DNA from: Zygnema cylindricum
Lineage: Eukaryota > Streptophyta > Zygnematophyceae > Zygnematales > Zygnemataceae
Assembly: GCA_037447655.1 (NCBI GenBank)
Contig: JBBHKE010001902.1
Location: 248,062 to 312,061, forward strand
Direction: 5' to 3'
DNA: 64,000 bases
The notes beneath the pieces are model-generated. The model searched no databases. It saw only the letters and a list, made by a program, of their open reading frames with translations, and was not told where the DNA came from. The translations under genes and the position numbers were made by a program. How positions within the stretch are numbered: the stretch's first letter is position 1; each line of letters opens with the position of its first letter. Below, in pieces: positions 10,282 through 23,199 of this stretch.

Positions 10282-13213
10282 CTCCCCTTATTTTCTAGTC
10301 ACCTTTAATTTCACACCACACTTCTCTCTCCAAAAAATTAGCTTAAGGGCAGGCATAGGATTGGTCATCATATCTGCTACCATTTCACTATCTAGTTTAT
10401 ATTCTAAACTGATTATTCTTTCTTTTACCTTTTCTTTAACGAAGCTAAGTCTAATGACCCTATGCTTTGCTTTAAAATGATGTTTAGGATTGGCAGAAAA
10501 TGACATAGCTACTTGATTGTCACAAAATACTTTCTGAACACCACTCTTAAGATGACCAAGTTAACTTAGCAAGGACTTGAACCACATTAATTCTTTTACA
10601 AAAGAGCAAGAGGCCATGTACTCAGCCTCCATGGTGGACTGAGCAATGACCTTTTGCTGCTTGGTGCTCTAGCAACAAGCCCCATCACCCACATATAATA
10701 CAAACGCAGACGTGCATCTTCTCATAGGAGCATCCCCATAGCTTGCATAACTCCAAGTGGTGATGTCAGTATTGTTCCCACCCAAATGCAACCATAGATC
10801 TCTAGTCCATATGAGATATCTAAAGACTCTATTAGGTGCCTCCCAATCTTTCTTAGTGGGAGCATTCAGACTCCTACTTAGTTCTCCTACAGTTGCGGCT
10901 ATGTCCAGACTGGTAGAATTCATTATATATATTAGGCTGCCCACTACTTGTCTATAAGAAATGGTCCGCATAAATATTTTCTCTTCCGCGCCTACCTCAT
11001 CATCCAAGATTATAACTCCCTCTTCAACACTCCCCTCACTTCCCTTTTTTAGTTCCATAAGAGTGGTTCAACTATTGCCTTGTCCATTTGGAATTTTTAT
11101 AACATGTTTCTAATGGCCTCCTTTTGAGTTAATCTTATTATCTTTCTTTCTTTGTCTCTCTCTACCTGAATTCCCAAAATATATCTTTCTTCTCCCATAT
11201 CTTTCATCTCAAATCTTCCTTTTAGATCACTCTTCAACTTATTTATTTTATCCATAGATTTAATTAAAACAGGCTAATCATCAACATAAATTGCAATAAA
11301 AATAATTCCTTCCTGATCTTCAAACAAATAAATTGAGTGATATGAGCTGATCCGAATATATCCCAAACATGTAAGGAACTCATCGGGCTTCTTGTTCCAT
11401 TGCCGGGGCGCGTGTTTCAACCCAGCCAAAGATTTGATCAGTCGACATACCTTGCTCTTCTCCCCTTGCTTTACAAATCCTTTAGGCTGTTGCATAAAAA
11501 TTTCCTCTTCCAAATCTCCATGTAGGAAGGCCGTCTTGATGTCCATCTGATGCACTTCCATGTCTTTTGTTGGCGCGATACTGAGAAGTATCCGAATAGA
11601 GGGAAACCTGACTACCGGAGCAAAAGTTTCCTTGTAGTCATTTTCCTCTTTTTGGGTAAATCCTTTTGCCACTAACCAAGCCTTGTAGCGCTCAATGGTG
11701 TTATCCGGGTTGAGTTTTAGTTTAAATACCCAGTTACACCTGATCAGCTTCGTATCACAGGGACAGTCCATCAATTCCTATGTATTGGCTGCCATAATCG
11801 AAGCCATCTCCTCATTAATGCCTATCTTCCACCGGTTCCTCTGAGGACATTTCATTGACTAACCATAAGTCTGGGGTTCATCGGGATGAGACAGTTTGGT
11901 TACCTTGTTGTTAACTTGTTTCTCTTGCATTCTTTTGCTGCTTCTCCTTCTACCCTCAAACTTTGATGCCGGAATAGTTGGCTCTCGTGGATTTTTTTCG
12001 AACAGTCTCGACTTCTCCCATATCCTTTGATACCGTGTCTATTTCCACCACGTCTTCCACTTTGGTTGGAGTAGGCATCAAGGGTTCCACGGCTGAATCC
12101 TCCTTGATTTGATTTGTACCTGTAAGATCATCATCTTCTCGAAAACCAAGATAGTTAGGAAGCTCAAAGTCATCAGAATTTTTTGCCTCAGATCTGATTT
12201 TGACTGTCTTTATTTTCTTAAAAGGATCTATAGATTTCCTTTCATCCATGACAACTAGATGCTTAACTAGGATTATATCTTCTCTCTTAAGATCATAGAC
12301 TCTATATCCTTTTACATCTTCATCATATCCTAGCAGATATCGTGGTTTTTCTTTGGGATCCAACTTCCAATTTGACCGATCTGTGTCTAGGCTGAATACT
12401 TGACTACCAAAAACCTTTAAGTGTAAAACATCTGGTTTTCGGCCAGTCTATCTCTCATAAGGAGTTTGGCCTCTTACTGCCAAATTGAGAACTCTATTCT
12501 TCAGATATTTTGCCCAGTTCATACCTTTGGCCCAAAATCTCTTCCTATCTTCTTATCTAAGAGCATACTCATATCACTATCACTTAGTGTTCTATTCAAC
12601 CTCTGAGCTTCACCATGCTGCTCAAGATTTTCAGGAACAGTCTTTTGGTGTTGCACTCCATCCTCTCAGAAAATCTTGAAACTGATTGGAGGTATACTCT
12701 TCCCTATTATCACTCCTTACTATCTTAGTAGAGGTTTCATGGAGTTTTTCACTCCATGCCTTAAATTCCTTAAAAACCTCTGGGGCCTCTGACATATTTT
12801 TCAAAAAATACACTCTAGAGTATCAAGACAATCGTCCATGATTGTCATCATAAACCTTTTACTACCGGGTGAGGGCACTTTGGCCGGTCCCGAAATAGCA
12901 TTGTGTACCAAGTCTAACACTTTTTCCCCTTTATAAGTGGCTTCTTTTGGGAAGGGTAACTTGTGTGCCTTACCTTAAGCACAACCACTATAGTCACTTA
13001 GGTTTTCACTTTCTCCGTACTCAATTCCTTCCACTATTCCCATCTTTTTCATTTCTTTTAACTTATCTAAATGCACATGTCCAAGCCTCTGATGCCACAA
13101 CATAATATTATGAACACCAACATAGTAAAGTTTCTTCTTTTCATTGCTCAAAATCAGCCTAAACATCCCTTGGCTACCTTTTTCAGCAGTGAAATAAACT
13201 TCCTTCTCAAAGC
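10282..13213 (-). pseudogene. A2 copia pol remnant (minus strand)
   Basis: Minus-strand fragments: RNase H (10288-10506 and 10669-11058), RT (11274-11774, with WVFKLKLNPDNTIERYKA, TFAPVVRF and the catalytic YVDD at 11277-11288), integrase-RT linker (11956-12363), integrase core with an altered active-site region (12631-12813), and integrase zinc region plus protease C-terminal part (12975-13209). A stop follows YVDD directly. The coding stops in the middle of the protease/integrase junction at 13213, where a plus-strand A LTR begins. gag and the protease active site are missing. Confidence 0.9.
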
Positions 13214-14246
13214 TGTAGAAATTTAAGGCTATTTTAGTATTTTCTAGGTTTTGTAAAATGCAGAAAAGAAGCAGAGGCAGTCTGCCTCTAACTCCTCTCT
13301 CCAGCTCCCACACTTGTTGCAGTCACTGAAAGTTGGAGAGGAAGATAGAGCCATGGCTGCCTATGCTATCCAGATGGGGACAAACTTTAGATTAGTAAAT
13401 TTACCAAAATAATTATTGACGGACTCAAGATTTGAACCTGGTACCTACCGTCCGTTAGAACTATCTGTAGCCGGTAGCCTTTGCCAATTAGACTAGGATC
13501 AAAGTTATACGATATAGGGTATGATAATTAGAAAAATCTGTACACGTACGCTATTTCATTAAACGAGATTTTTGGACATAGAAACACTTCTAATGTACGG
13601 CGGACAAAATATCCGAAACGGATACTACGCAATTTGTTTCGAAGGCAAAACAAATATCGCGTAAGTATTTATGATGGCTATGATTGAAATCCATTTTAAT
13701 CAGACAGCTACGAAGCATGCAGAGATCGCGGAATAGTTTTTCGACGGTTTGCGGTCAATGTCACATCGAATGACACGTGGCACAACCATATTGGAATACG
13801 GCATCTCCGGCAATTTCAGAATCGAATCCAAAAATGACATGTGTCGACTTATTGGCCATGTCGTACAATGGCCGTACAAAAAGTACACCAGCACTTGTAC
13901 CTTTCTGTACGATACAGTATTATGATTGGTGCCGTACTTCAATATATAGAGTTTTAGAGAGAGATAGGACAACGAAAAATTTCATAGATTGGACCCTCTC
14001 TCCCAAAGAGCTTCTGTACAAAAGGTCAACTTTGATCTTCATAACTTACTGCTCAGGGGAGCAAATTCAGAGATTCTTTTTGCTATCGACACATAGGAGT
14101 CTTGCCTTCACAAGGTTGAAGGTGGTAAGAGTTTTTGTCTACAAGGGTGGTAGTTATTCTTGCTGAAACACAAAGGGGCTAGGGTTATGGTAGAGGCTTC
14201 GTGTGAGGTGCCTACTCCGAGGACTTAAGGAGGTCTTAGAGTTACA
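13214..14246 (+). repeat. 5' LTR of A3
   Basis: 1033 bp, from TGTAGAAATTTAAGGC to TTAGAGTTACA. The 3' neighbour of A3 has an LTR of the same length (18586-19618). It holds the antisense T-arm-like hairpin at 13417-13457 and six GTAC motifs between about 13862 and 13938. The ATG normally found 20 bases before the LTR end is AAG here. The left boundary cuts A2 in head-to-head orientation. Confidence 0.9.
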
Positions 14247-14261
14247 CGTTATGGGCCCACC
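14247..14261 (+). other. Primer binding site of A3 (half-tRNA type)
   Basis: CGTTATGGGCCCACC directly follows the LTR. From its second base it is complementary to the anticodon arm of plant initiator tRNA-Met (the tRNA part GGTGGGCCCATAAC), not to a tRNA 3' end. The ATG inside it (14251-14253) is in frame with gag. Confidence 0.85.
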
Positions 14262-17200
14262 ATCTAGGGTGCCCATATTGAATAGAGCTGGCTTCATATA
14301 TTGGGAAAGTATGATGATACGAGCTCTATGTGAAAACCGATTTTGGGGAATAGTGAGTGGACGGGTGAGGCGTCCATCAAGTATTGGAATACCTCTAAGG
14401 TTTACATAAGCAAATTCACCAGAGATGCAGATCCATCTTAAACGGAGGAGACAAACGAAAGGGAGGTGGTGGACAAAAGAAAGGAGAAGGAGACTATCCC
14501 ACCAATAGCAACCGGTTCGATATTCATATCACCTATTTTGAGGAACAAGGAGAATGATATCGATACCTAGGACTACAACAATATGGCGGCTAAGCACTTC
14601 ATCCTCCGCCATCTTACTCCAGAGCTTGCATCTCCCCATTTGCAGGTAGAAAAGGCATCCGATTTCTGGGTGGCTCTCATAGAGATGTACCGAAGTGGTA
14701 AGATTCAGCAACAACAGTTGCCTAATCAGAAAATCAAGGAGTATGTATACAAAGGGGGGAAGATGTTGGATTTTTGCAATGAGCTTGCTACACTTTTCAT
14801 GGAACTAGAGAGTGCTAGAAAAGTATTTAGTGAAAAGGAAAAGGTTAACTGTTTACTGATGAATTTACCTGATGAGTTCGAGAACATAGTCAACTGTGTG
14901 CAAGACTTGGCGGACTCAAGGTGGATTTAGATTTCAGTGGTAGGGATGATTCTTGTTCGGGAGAATACGATTGAGATCCGAAGGGGAGGAAAGAGTGGGC
15001 AAGCTTTGGCAGTAGGGACCCATTGGAGGAACAATGATTTTAGGATACAAGTTGGAAATTATCAAGGGGAGGGGCACAAAAATCAGACCGAGGAGTTCGG
15101 ACTAAGGACTCCCAAGGGTTTGTGCCATTTTTGTAAGAAACCTGGGCTCTATATGGTTGAATGGACTTAGTTAACCGAGCTGCGGTTAAAGGAGGGGCAG
15201 ACCGGTGGACCCCCGAGAGGAAAGAAAAAGGCCCTTGTGACACAGGTACATGAGGGGGAATCCTAGGACGAGGACGATGAACTTTTATTGGATGAGGAGT
15301 TGGAAGCGAAAAATGAGGTCGAAATTCCACGAAAGTAGAAATGTGCTTTTGATGGATTAAAAGGTGAAGCAGGCTCAATTGTAGATGCAGGTGCATCCAT
15401 GCACATGTGTAAAGATAAACAACTGTACACTAAGATAAGAAAGATTCCCACCGTAGAGATAGAGTACGGGGATGGGAGGATAGTCACTACTACTCTTGTT
15501 GGATCGATAGATCTATAAGTGTTAGTAGAAGGAAAGACATCCATAGTTACATTCATCTATGCATTGTTTATTCCGGAGTTGAACAAAAACCTCATCTATA
15601 CGTCTGTATTAGATTATAAGGGTTTTGATACTAGCACTAGGAAAGGAGTCTTTACTGCTAGTTTTGAGGAGGAAGTGTATTTCACTGCTGAAAAAGGTAG
15701 CCAAGGGATGTTTAGGCTGATTTTAAAGCAATGAAAAGACAAAAAATTATTATTCTGGTGTTCATGATATAATGTTTTGGCATAAGAGGCTTGGGCATGT
15801 GAATCTAGATAAGTTAAGAGATATAAAAAAGATGGGAGTAGTGGAAGGAATTCAGTTCGGTGAGAGTGAGAATCTAAGTGATTGTAGTGGATGTGCTCAA
15901 GGTAAATCACATAGGTTACCCTTCCCAAAAACTGCCACCTATAAGGGAGAAAAGATTCTAGATTTAGTACACATGGAAATTTAGGGGCCTGCCAGAGTGC
16001 CATCACTTGAAGAAATTCATGATAACTATCATCGATGTCGGGTATTCTATGGTGTATTTTTTGAAAAATTCGTCAAAGGCTCAGGAATGTTTTAAACAAT
16101 ATAAAGCATGGAGTGCAAAACTCCATGAAACCTTAATCAAGAGAGTAAGGAGTGACAATGATGGAGAGTATACCTCTAACTAGTTTGAGGATTTTTTGAT
16201 AAAAGATGGAGTGCAACACCAAAAGATAGTTCTTGAAAATCTTGAGAAGAGAGGTGTAGCTAAAACATTAAATAGAACACTAAGTGATACTGGTAAGAGT
16301 ATTTTGTCAAATAAGAAGATAGGAAAGAAGTTTTGGGTTAAAACAATGAACTGTGCAAATTATCTAAGAATAAAGTTCCTACTTTAAAAGTAAAAGGCAA
16401 AATACCCTATGAGAGATGAACAGGCCGAAAACCAGATATTTCACACTTAAAGGTTTTCGGTAGTCAAGTGTTCAATTTAGACACATATCGGTCAAACTGG
16501 AAGTTAGATCCAAAAGGAAAACCATGATATCTACTAGGATATGATGAAGATGTAAAAGGATATAGAGTGTATGATCTCAAAAGAGAGGATATTATCTTTG
16601 AGAAGCATCTGGTGGTTATGGATGAAGGAAAATCTAAGGATCCCTTTAAGCATACAAAAACAGTCAGAATCTGATTTGAGTCAGAAAATTCTGATTATTT
16701 TGAGCTTCCTGACTATCCACGATTTTAAGAAGATGATGATCTTGCAACCACAAATCAAATCAAGAAGGATCAAAATGTGAAACCCTTAGTATTAACTCCT
16801 ACCGAAGCGGAAGACTTGGTGGAAATCGACCCGAAATCAAGGGATAGAGGAGAAGTAGAAACAGTTTGGAAGAATCCAAGAGAGCTATCTATTCCGGCAA
16901 CCGATGTTGAGTGAGGAAGAAAAAGCAGCAAAAGACTGCAAGAGAGGCAAGTCAACAATAAGGTAACCAAACTATCTCACCCCGATGAAACTCAAACTTA
17001 CAATGAGGCAATGACTTGTCCTGGGAGAAACCGGTGGAAAACAAGGATTAATATGGAGATGGCCTCAATTATGGCGGCCGATACATGGGAATTGATAGAT
17101 TGCCCTCCTGATAGGAAGCAAATTAGGTGTATGTGGGTATTTAAGTTGAAACTCAACCAGGTTAACACCATTGAGCGCTACAAGGCTCAGTTTCCGGCGA

Positions 17201-18540
17201 AGGGATTTACCCAGAAAGAGGGAATTGACTACAAGGAGACTTTTGCTCCGGTTGTCAATTTCCTTCGGTTCAAATACTTATCAATATGGCGGGAGCAAAA
17301 GACATGGAAGTGCATCAGATGGAAATCAAGACAACCATTCCTACATGGAGAGTTGGAAGAGGAAATTTTTATGCGACAGCCCGAAGGATTTGTGGAGCAA
17401 AGGGAGGAAACAAGGTATGCCAGTTGATCAAATCTTTGTATAGGCTAAAACAGGCGCCCCAACAATGGAACAAAAAGCTCGATCAGTTTCTTACAAGTTT
17501 GGGATATATTCGGATCAGCCCAGATCACTCAATTTATTTGTTTGAGGATGAGGAAGGAATTATTTTTATTCCAATTTATTTTGATGATTTGCTTGTTTTA
17601 AGTAAATCTATGGATAAAATAAATAAGTTGAAAAATAATCTAAAAAAAAGATTTGAGATGAAAGATATGAGAGAAGCAAGGTATATCTTGAGAATTCAGG
17701 TAGAGAGAGACGGAGATAAAATAATAATAAGATTAACTCCAAAGGAGGCCATTGGAAATATGTTAGAAAAATTCCAAATGGACAAGGCTAATAGTTGTAC
17801 CACTCCTATTGAATTAAATAAGGGAAGTGAGGGGAGTCTGGAAGATAGAGTTATAATCGTAGATGATGAGGTAGGCGTGGAAGAGAAAAAATTTATGCAG
17901 CCCATCCCTTAAAGACAAGTAGTGGGCAACTTAATATATTTCATGAATTGTACCAGTCCGGACATAGCCGCAGCTGTAGGAGTACTAAGTAGGATTCTTA
18001 ATGCTCCCACTAAGAAAGATTAGGAGGCAGCTAAGAGATTCCTTAGATATCTCATAGAGACTAGAGATTTATGGTTTCATTTGGGTGGGAACAATACTGA
18101 CATCACCACTTGGAGTGATGCCAGCTATGGGGATGCTCTTATGAGTAGATGCACATCTGGATATGTATTGTATGTGGGTGACGAGGCTTGCTGCTGGAGC
18201 AGCAAGCTGCAAAAGGTCATTCCTCAGTCCACCATGGAGGCTGAGAACATGGCTTCTTGCTCTACTGTAATAAAACTAATGTAGGTCAAGTCTTTGTTTA
18301 GTGAGCTTGGTCATCTTAAGAGTGGTGTCCAAAAAGTGTTTTGTGATAATCAGGCTGCCATTGCCATTTGTGCCAATCCTAAACATCACTTTAAAGCAAA
18401 ACACATAGACATTAGAATTAACTTTGTTAGGGAGAAAGTAGAAAACAAGATAATCTGTTTGGAGTATAAACCAGATAGTGAAATGGTATCAGATATGATG
18501 ACCAAATCTGTGCCTTCCCCTTAACAAATTTTATGCCGAG
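14251..18540 (+). pseudogene. A3 copia gag-pol, broken
   Basis: All copia parts are present in order gag, protease, integrase, RT, RNase H, but with many stops. gag: 14251-15170, with MGPPSRVP at the start and a damaged zinc knuckle (CHFCKKPGLYMVEW lacks the His and the last Cys). Protease: IVDAGAS at about 15377, where copia usually has DSG. Integrase: zinc region 15772-15984 (HKRLGH, CSGCAQGK), core 16030-16390 with in-frame stops. RT: 17011-17912, with YFDD instead of YVDD at 17576-17587. RNase H: 18081-18524 (WSDASYGDA, FCDNQAAIAI). The internal region (14247-18585) is 4339 bp, the same size as A5 without its insertion, so A3 has suffered mainly point damage. Confidence 0.92.
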
Positions 18541-18585
18541 AGAAGTGTGGTCTTAAAATAAATAGTGACAAGAAAATAAGAGGAG

Positions 18586-19618
18586 TGTAGAAATTAAAGG
18601 CTATCTTAGTATTTTCTAGGTTTTGTAAAATGCAGAAAAAAAGCAAGGCAGTCTGCCTCTAACTCCTCTCTCCAGCTCCCACACTTGTCGCAGTCACTGA
18701 AAGTTGGAGAGGGAGATAGAGCCATGGCCGCCTATGCTATCCAGACAGGGAAAGACATTAGATTTGTAGAATTACCAAAATAGATATTGACGGACCAGGG
18801 ATTTGAACTTGGTACCTACCGTCCGTCAGAACCGCCGGTAGTTGGTAGCTTTAGCCAATTAGATAATGATCAAGGTTATGCGATATAGGGTTTGATAATT
18901 ACATAAATAGGTACACGTAGGCTATTTCATTTAGCGAGATATTTGGACATAGATACAATTTGTAATGTACAGCGTATGGAACATCCGAAACGGATACCGC
19001 GCACTTTGTTTCGAAGGCGAAACAAATATCGCGCAAGTATTAATGACAGCTACGGTTGAAATCCAGTTTAATCGGACGGCCGCGAAGCATGCCGAGATTC
19101 CGAAATAGGTTTTCAGCCGTTTGCGGTCAACCTCACATCGATAGACACGTGGCACAACCATATTGGAATACGGCATCTCCGCGGATTATAGGAACGAATC
19201 CAAAAATGACATGTGTCGACTTGTTGGCCATGTCGTACAATGGTCGTATAGAAAGTACACCAACACTTGTAACTTTCTGTACGATACAGTATTATGATTG
19301 TTGTCGTACTTCTGTAGATAGAGTTTTGGAGAGAGATAGGACTTAAAAAAATTTGATAGATTGGACCCTCTTTCCTGGAGAGCTTCTATACAAAAGGTCA
19401 ACTTTGACACTTCATAACTTACTGCTTAGGGGAGCAAATTCAGAGATTCTTTTTGCTATCGACTCACGGGAGTTATACCTTCAAACGGTGAAGGTGGTCA
19501 GAGTTTTTGTCTGCCACGATGGCAATTATTCTTGCTGAAACACAAAGGTGTCAAGGTTATCCTAGAGGCTTCGTGTGTGCTGCCTAATATGAGGACCTAT
19601 GGAGGTCTCACAGTTGTA
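18586..19618 (+). repeat. A-family LTR shared by A3 and A4
   Basis: 1033 bp, TGTAGAAATTAAAGGC to CACAGTTGTA. It follows the purine tract of A3 and is followed directly by the primer site and gag of A4, so one LTR serves as 3' LTR of A3 and 5' LTR of A4. The final CA has become TA, which also puts a TAG in the gag leader that starts at ATGGAGGTCTC. A 41-base T-arm-like hairpin lies at 18788-18828 with outer arms TGACGGAC and GTCCGTCA. Confidence 0.9.
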
Positions 19619-20061
19619 GGTTATGGGCCCACCCTATAGGGTGCCCATATTCAATGGAGTTGGCTTCATATAATAGGAAAGTATGATGAAATGAGCTCTA
19701 TGTGAGAAACGGTTTCGGGGAATAGTGAATGGTCAAGTGAGGCGTCCATCAAATCTTGGGATACCTCCAGGGTTTACAGAAGGCAGATTCACTAGAGATG
19801 CATATCCATCTTCAATGGATGAGACAAAAGAAAGAGAGGTGGTGGATAAAGGAAAGGAGAAGTAGATTGTCACACTAATATCAACCGCTTTCGATATTCA
19901 TGTCACCTATTCCGAGGAACGAGGAGAATGATATCGATACCTGGGACTACAACAATATGGCTGCTAAGCACTTCATCCTCCGCCATCTTACTCAAGGGCT
20001 TGTATCTCCCTATTTACAGGTATAGAGGGCATCCGATCTTTGGGTGGCTCTCATAGAGATG
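19619..20061 (+). pseudogene. A4 gag, first part (cut by C0)
   Basis: Begins with the primer site GGTTATGGGCCCACC (19619-19633) and continues with gag sequence very like A3 and A5, ending at the codons for the IEMY region. The sequence AGATG at 20057-20061 recurs at 30769-30773, where the same gag resumes with MYRSGMIQQQQ. The 10.7 kb between is an insertion. The gag frame already has stops and shifts in this part. Confidence 0.9.
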
Positions 20062-20192
20062 TGTTAAAATTTGGGTATTTTTTAAGTCTGAATTTATTTT
20101 GTTATTTTGTCAAATGGTCTGTCTAAGTCATCTATACTTGTCGTAGTCAGTGGAATACGGAGATAGCCATGTTACCTAAATTACAAAAGAGA

Positions 20193-21328
20193 TGTTGATA
20201 ATTGTGTATTTTTTAGGTCTATTTTAGAATGGAAAAAGGAATAAGCGGTCATCCTATAACTCCCTTCTCCAAGCCCCCACACTTGTTGTAGTCACTGAAG
20301 GCTTGGATAGGGAGTTAGAGTTATGACTGTGTAGGTCTTCTAGAGAGACAGGGGTAGAAACTGGTAGATTTACCAAAAAAGAGTTTGACAACCTAGGACT
20401 TGATCCTGGTACATATGGTTTGTCAAACCTAGTAGCCGTTAGCTTTGTCCGTTAAGTCTTAGACTACTGATGAGCTATATAGGGTTTGATAGTTATATAA
20501 ACGTTTACAAATAGGATATTTTGTTTAACTTATAAATAGTACGGTAGAACATAGAACAAGTTGTGTACTATAGTACCGCACAAAATAAATGCTGCGAACA
20601 TTTATTTCAACGACAAATATTCAATCCGGACTTCATCGAACGGCCGTGATAGGAGCCGATATCGCGCAAAGGGCATTTTGGCGTATTCCGGAAGTCGCCA
20701 CTCTGGATAACACGTGGCAGCATCGTACGAGTTTTCGGAATCTTCGGAGAGCAAGACAACAAATCCGGATGTGACAAATGTCACTGTTTTGGCGGTGTAG
20801 TACAGTTACTGTACATAAAGTACCCTGGTACTTGTACTTTTTGTTCAATAGAGTCCTATGATTGGACCGTAATTTAGTAGAATGGGTTTTGGAGAGGAAA
20901 TAAAACTTAGAATTTTTTGGTAGGTAGTCGCCTCTCTCCCAGAGAGCATCGGTATAAATAGGCAAACTTTGCCATTTAATTAGAAATCACTCGGTTGACC
21001 AAATTCAATGTTTTTTTTTGCTGCACACTCAAAGGAGTCCAAGCTACACAAGGGTATAGTCGGTCAAAGTTTTTTCCTGCTAGGGTGACTGCATTTCTAA
21101 GGAAAAGTCAAAGTGGGTGAATCTGTCTAAAACTCATATTCTAACTTTGCATTTTGTGGTGGAACTGAGCACACAGAAAGTCTTATTTCACACGGTCAAA
21201 GTTTTATTGGGGTTTTCATCGTCAAGGGGTCAATCATTTGGGTTTTTATCAACTTGGAGTCGACACTAACTTGATAAGCTTTTTGAGAGCTGCCTACTCT
21301 GAGGACCAATGGAGGTCTCATAGTTTCA
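20193..21328 (+). repeat. 5' LTR of C1
   Basis: 1136 bp, TGTTGATAATTGTG to CATAGTTTCA. A TATA box TATAAATA is at 20953-20960. About 140 bases upstream, between 20801 and 20850, are five GTAC motifs. ATGGAGGTCTC lies 20 bases before the end but is followed by TAG in this copy. The antisense T-arm-like hairpin is present at about 20390-20435 with mismatches. Confidence 0.88.
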
Positions 21329-22485
21329 GGTTTTGGGCCCACCATCTAGGGTGCCTATGTTTGATGGAACACACTTCACTTATTGGGAGTTTACGATGGA
21401 GGGATTGCTTTTCGGGAAGTATTTATGGGGAATTGTTTTAGGACAAGTGAGGTGTCCGCCACCGGGCTTTGGTGGAGCTCACTACGGAGATTCATCGGGG
21501 GCTTCTGAGAAAACCAATCGGATTCCAGATGCAACGGAAGGTGATGGGGAAATCATTGCCATAGAAGGGGGAAAAGGGGAGAAAGGAAAACGAACACCTA
21601 TGATAAAGGGAGCTGGGTTCTCGGCTACGGTCCCACTTATAGGGGTTATAACTAAAACTATAGAAACTGACAATAAAATTTGGGAGTATAAGAACACTAT
21701 AGCAAAACATCTCATACTTAGAAATGTGTCTAAGTCCATAGCTATCACTCTTTTAAATCTAACAAACCTTCATAAATATGGGAAACACTAAGACAGATTT
21801 ATTAGAGTGAGACTATACAAAGGCAGCAGTTAGTAAAACTGGAAATAGGGGCCTATGTTTATAAAGGCGGTAACATGATAGAGTTTTGCAATGATATTGC
21901 TGCGTTATATGTTGAGCTTGCTAGTGCGGGATATGTAGAAACTGAGGAGAGAAAGATTAACACACTAATCATGAAACTCCCAGATTAGTACGAAAACATC
22001 ATTAACTATATGCAGGAAATGGATGGCTCCTCATGGACTTGGAGCATTACTATGGGGATAATTCTTGTGAGGGAAAGCACTTTGGAGCTTTATAGGGGAA
22101 GTAACGGGGTGAATGCACTAAAAGCTGGTGGTGACTGGCAGAAGCGTGATGAGAGGAAGAAAGACAAAGGTAAACCTTATTGGAATTTTGGTGGAAAGAG
22201 AGGGAGAGGAAAATAAAGGGGAGCTTTGAAAAAGGGGGTTTGCTTCTTTTGTAGGGAGCCGTATCACTATATGGAGGAGTGTCCTTGTTTGGAAGAAATT
22301 CTAAGTTGGAATGTTGATGAGGAGGAACAAGGGGAAGAGGAAAACGAGGATGGAGATATTTTGGAGCTTCTCCGCATCGGTAATATGGGGAAGAAAGAAA
22401 AACACACAGAAATTCCACGAAAGCAACAGTGTGTTTTTGGAGGTATAAAGGAATTAAAGAGAGAGGAGAAACTTGATGGAGTTTA
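21329..22485 (+). pseudogene. C1 gag
   Basis: Starts at the primer site, where the usual ATG is TTG (21333). The first frame, 21333-21791, gives GPPSRVPMFDGTHFTYWEF and a long acidic/basic linker; later pieces at 21792-22225 and 22226-22485 need frame changes and contain a stop (for example after PD at about 21987). The nucleocapsid zinc knuckle CFFCREPYHYMEEC at 22241-22282 is a complete C-X2-C-X4-H-X4-C. gag packages element RNA. The region after the knuckle is highly acidic and ends in the same EIPRKQ-type segment found before protease in family A. Confidence 0.8.
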
Positions 22486-22513
22486 AATTATTGAGGATAG
22501 TTTCATATGAATT

Positions 22514-23163
22514 TTGGAAACAGAAAACTGGTCGGAAAGGGAGACATCAACGGATTTCGAGGAAAGGGGAGAAGTAAATCTAAAAGGGGCTCTAAAGGAT
22601 AGGGGAGAAGAGGAATATTTGATTAAAAGTTTAGGGGAGGAGAAATATATTTTGGGAATAAAAATTGAAAGTGATAGTGGAAAGAAATCCGTGGGAGAGA
22701 GTGAGGAAAGTTTAGAAAATAGGATAATTATCATGGATAAAAATATGAGTTCGGAAGATGTAGATTTTATGAGGAACTTTGTGGGGACTCTTGATTTAAG
22801 GATAAATTTGGGGGGTAATGGTTTTGACATCACTAATGGGAGTGATGCCATCTATGAAGATGTGCCTGTAAAAGGGTTAGCATCTGGGTGTGTGTTACAG
22901 ATTGGAGATGGGGCTGGTTGTTTGAATTGCAAGAAGAAAAATGGATTTTGTGTGGATGGAAAAGAGATGAGGTGGATAAAATCTTTGTTCGGATTTATGA
23001 AAAATGGGATGCTAAATAAAACATTTAATAAACAAGATGCAAGGTGTGTTTTGGCTCGTCAAAATTACTTTTTTAAACACGGGGGTATTCACTTAAAGTT
23101 TTATGAGAGGAAAAAAAAACGAAAAAGGAAAAAAAAGGGGGGTTTTGTTTTGTTTATTTTTTA
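22514..23163 (+). pseudogene. C1 RT-end/RNase H remnant (216 codons open)
   Basis: An open frame that aligns with the RT C-terminal and RNase H part of family A in short blocks: EEKYILGIKI (A: REARYILRIQV), IIMDKNMSSEDVDFMR (A: IIVDDEVGVEEKKFMQ), LRINLGGNGFDITNGSDAIYEDVPV (A: FHLGGNNTDITTWSDASYGDAL), CVLQIGDGAGC and EMRWIKSLFG. The YVDD box, the GSLIYFMNC region and the FCDNQAA motif are missing or altered, so it cannot be a working RNase H. It ends in a lysine/arginine-rich tail. It stays open in C1 and its C2 counterpart is also open (27971-28681), which is notable for a remnant. Confidence 0.7.
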
Positions 23164-23199
23164 AACTGAGAAGAAAACAAGACTAGAAAATAAGGGGAG

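Noticed and set aside
18788-18828. The T-arm-like hairpin as a real tRNA gene
   Set aside because: No acceptor stem at the 5' side, no proper anticodon arm; it is one hairpin plus a D-arm-like word, repeated in every A and C LTR.
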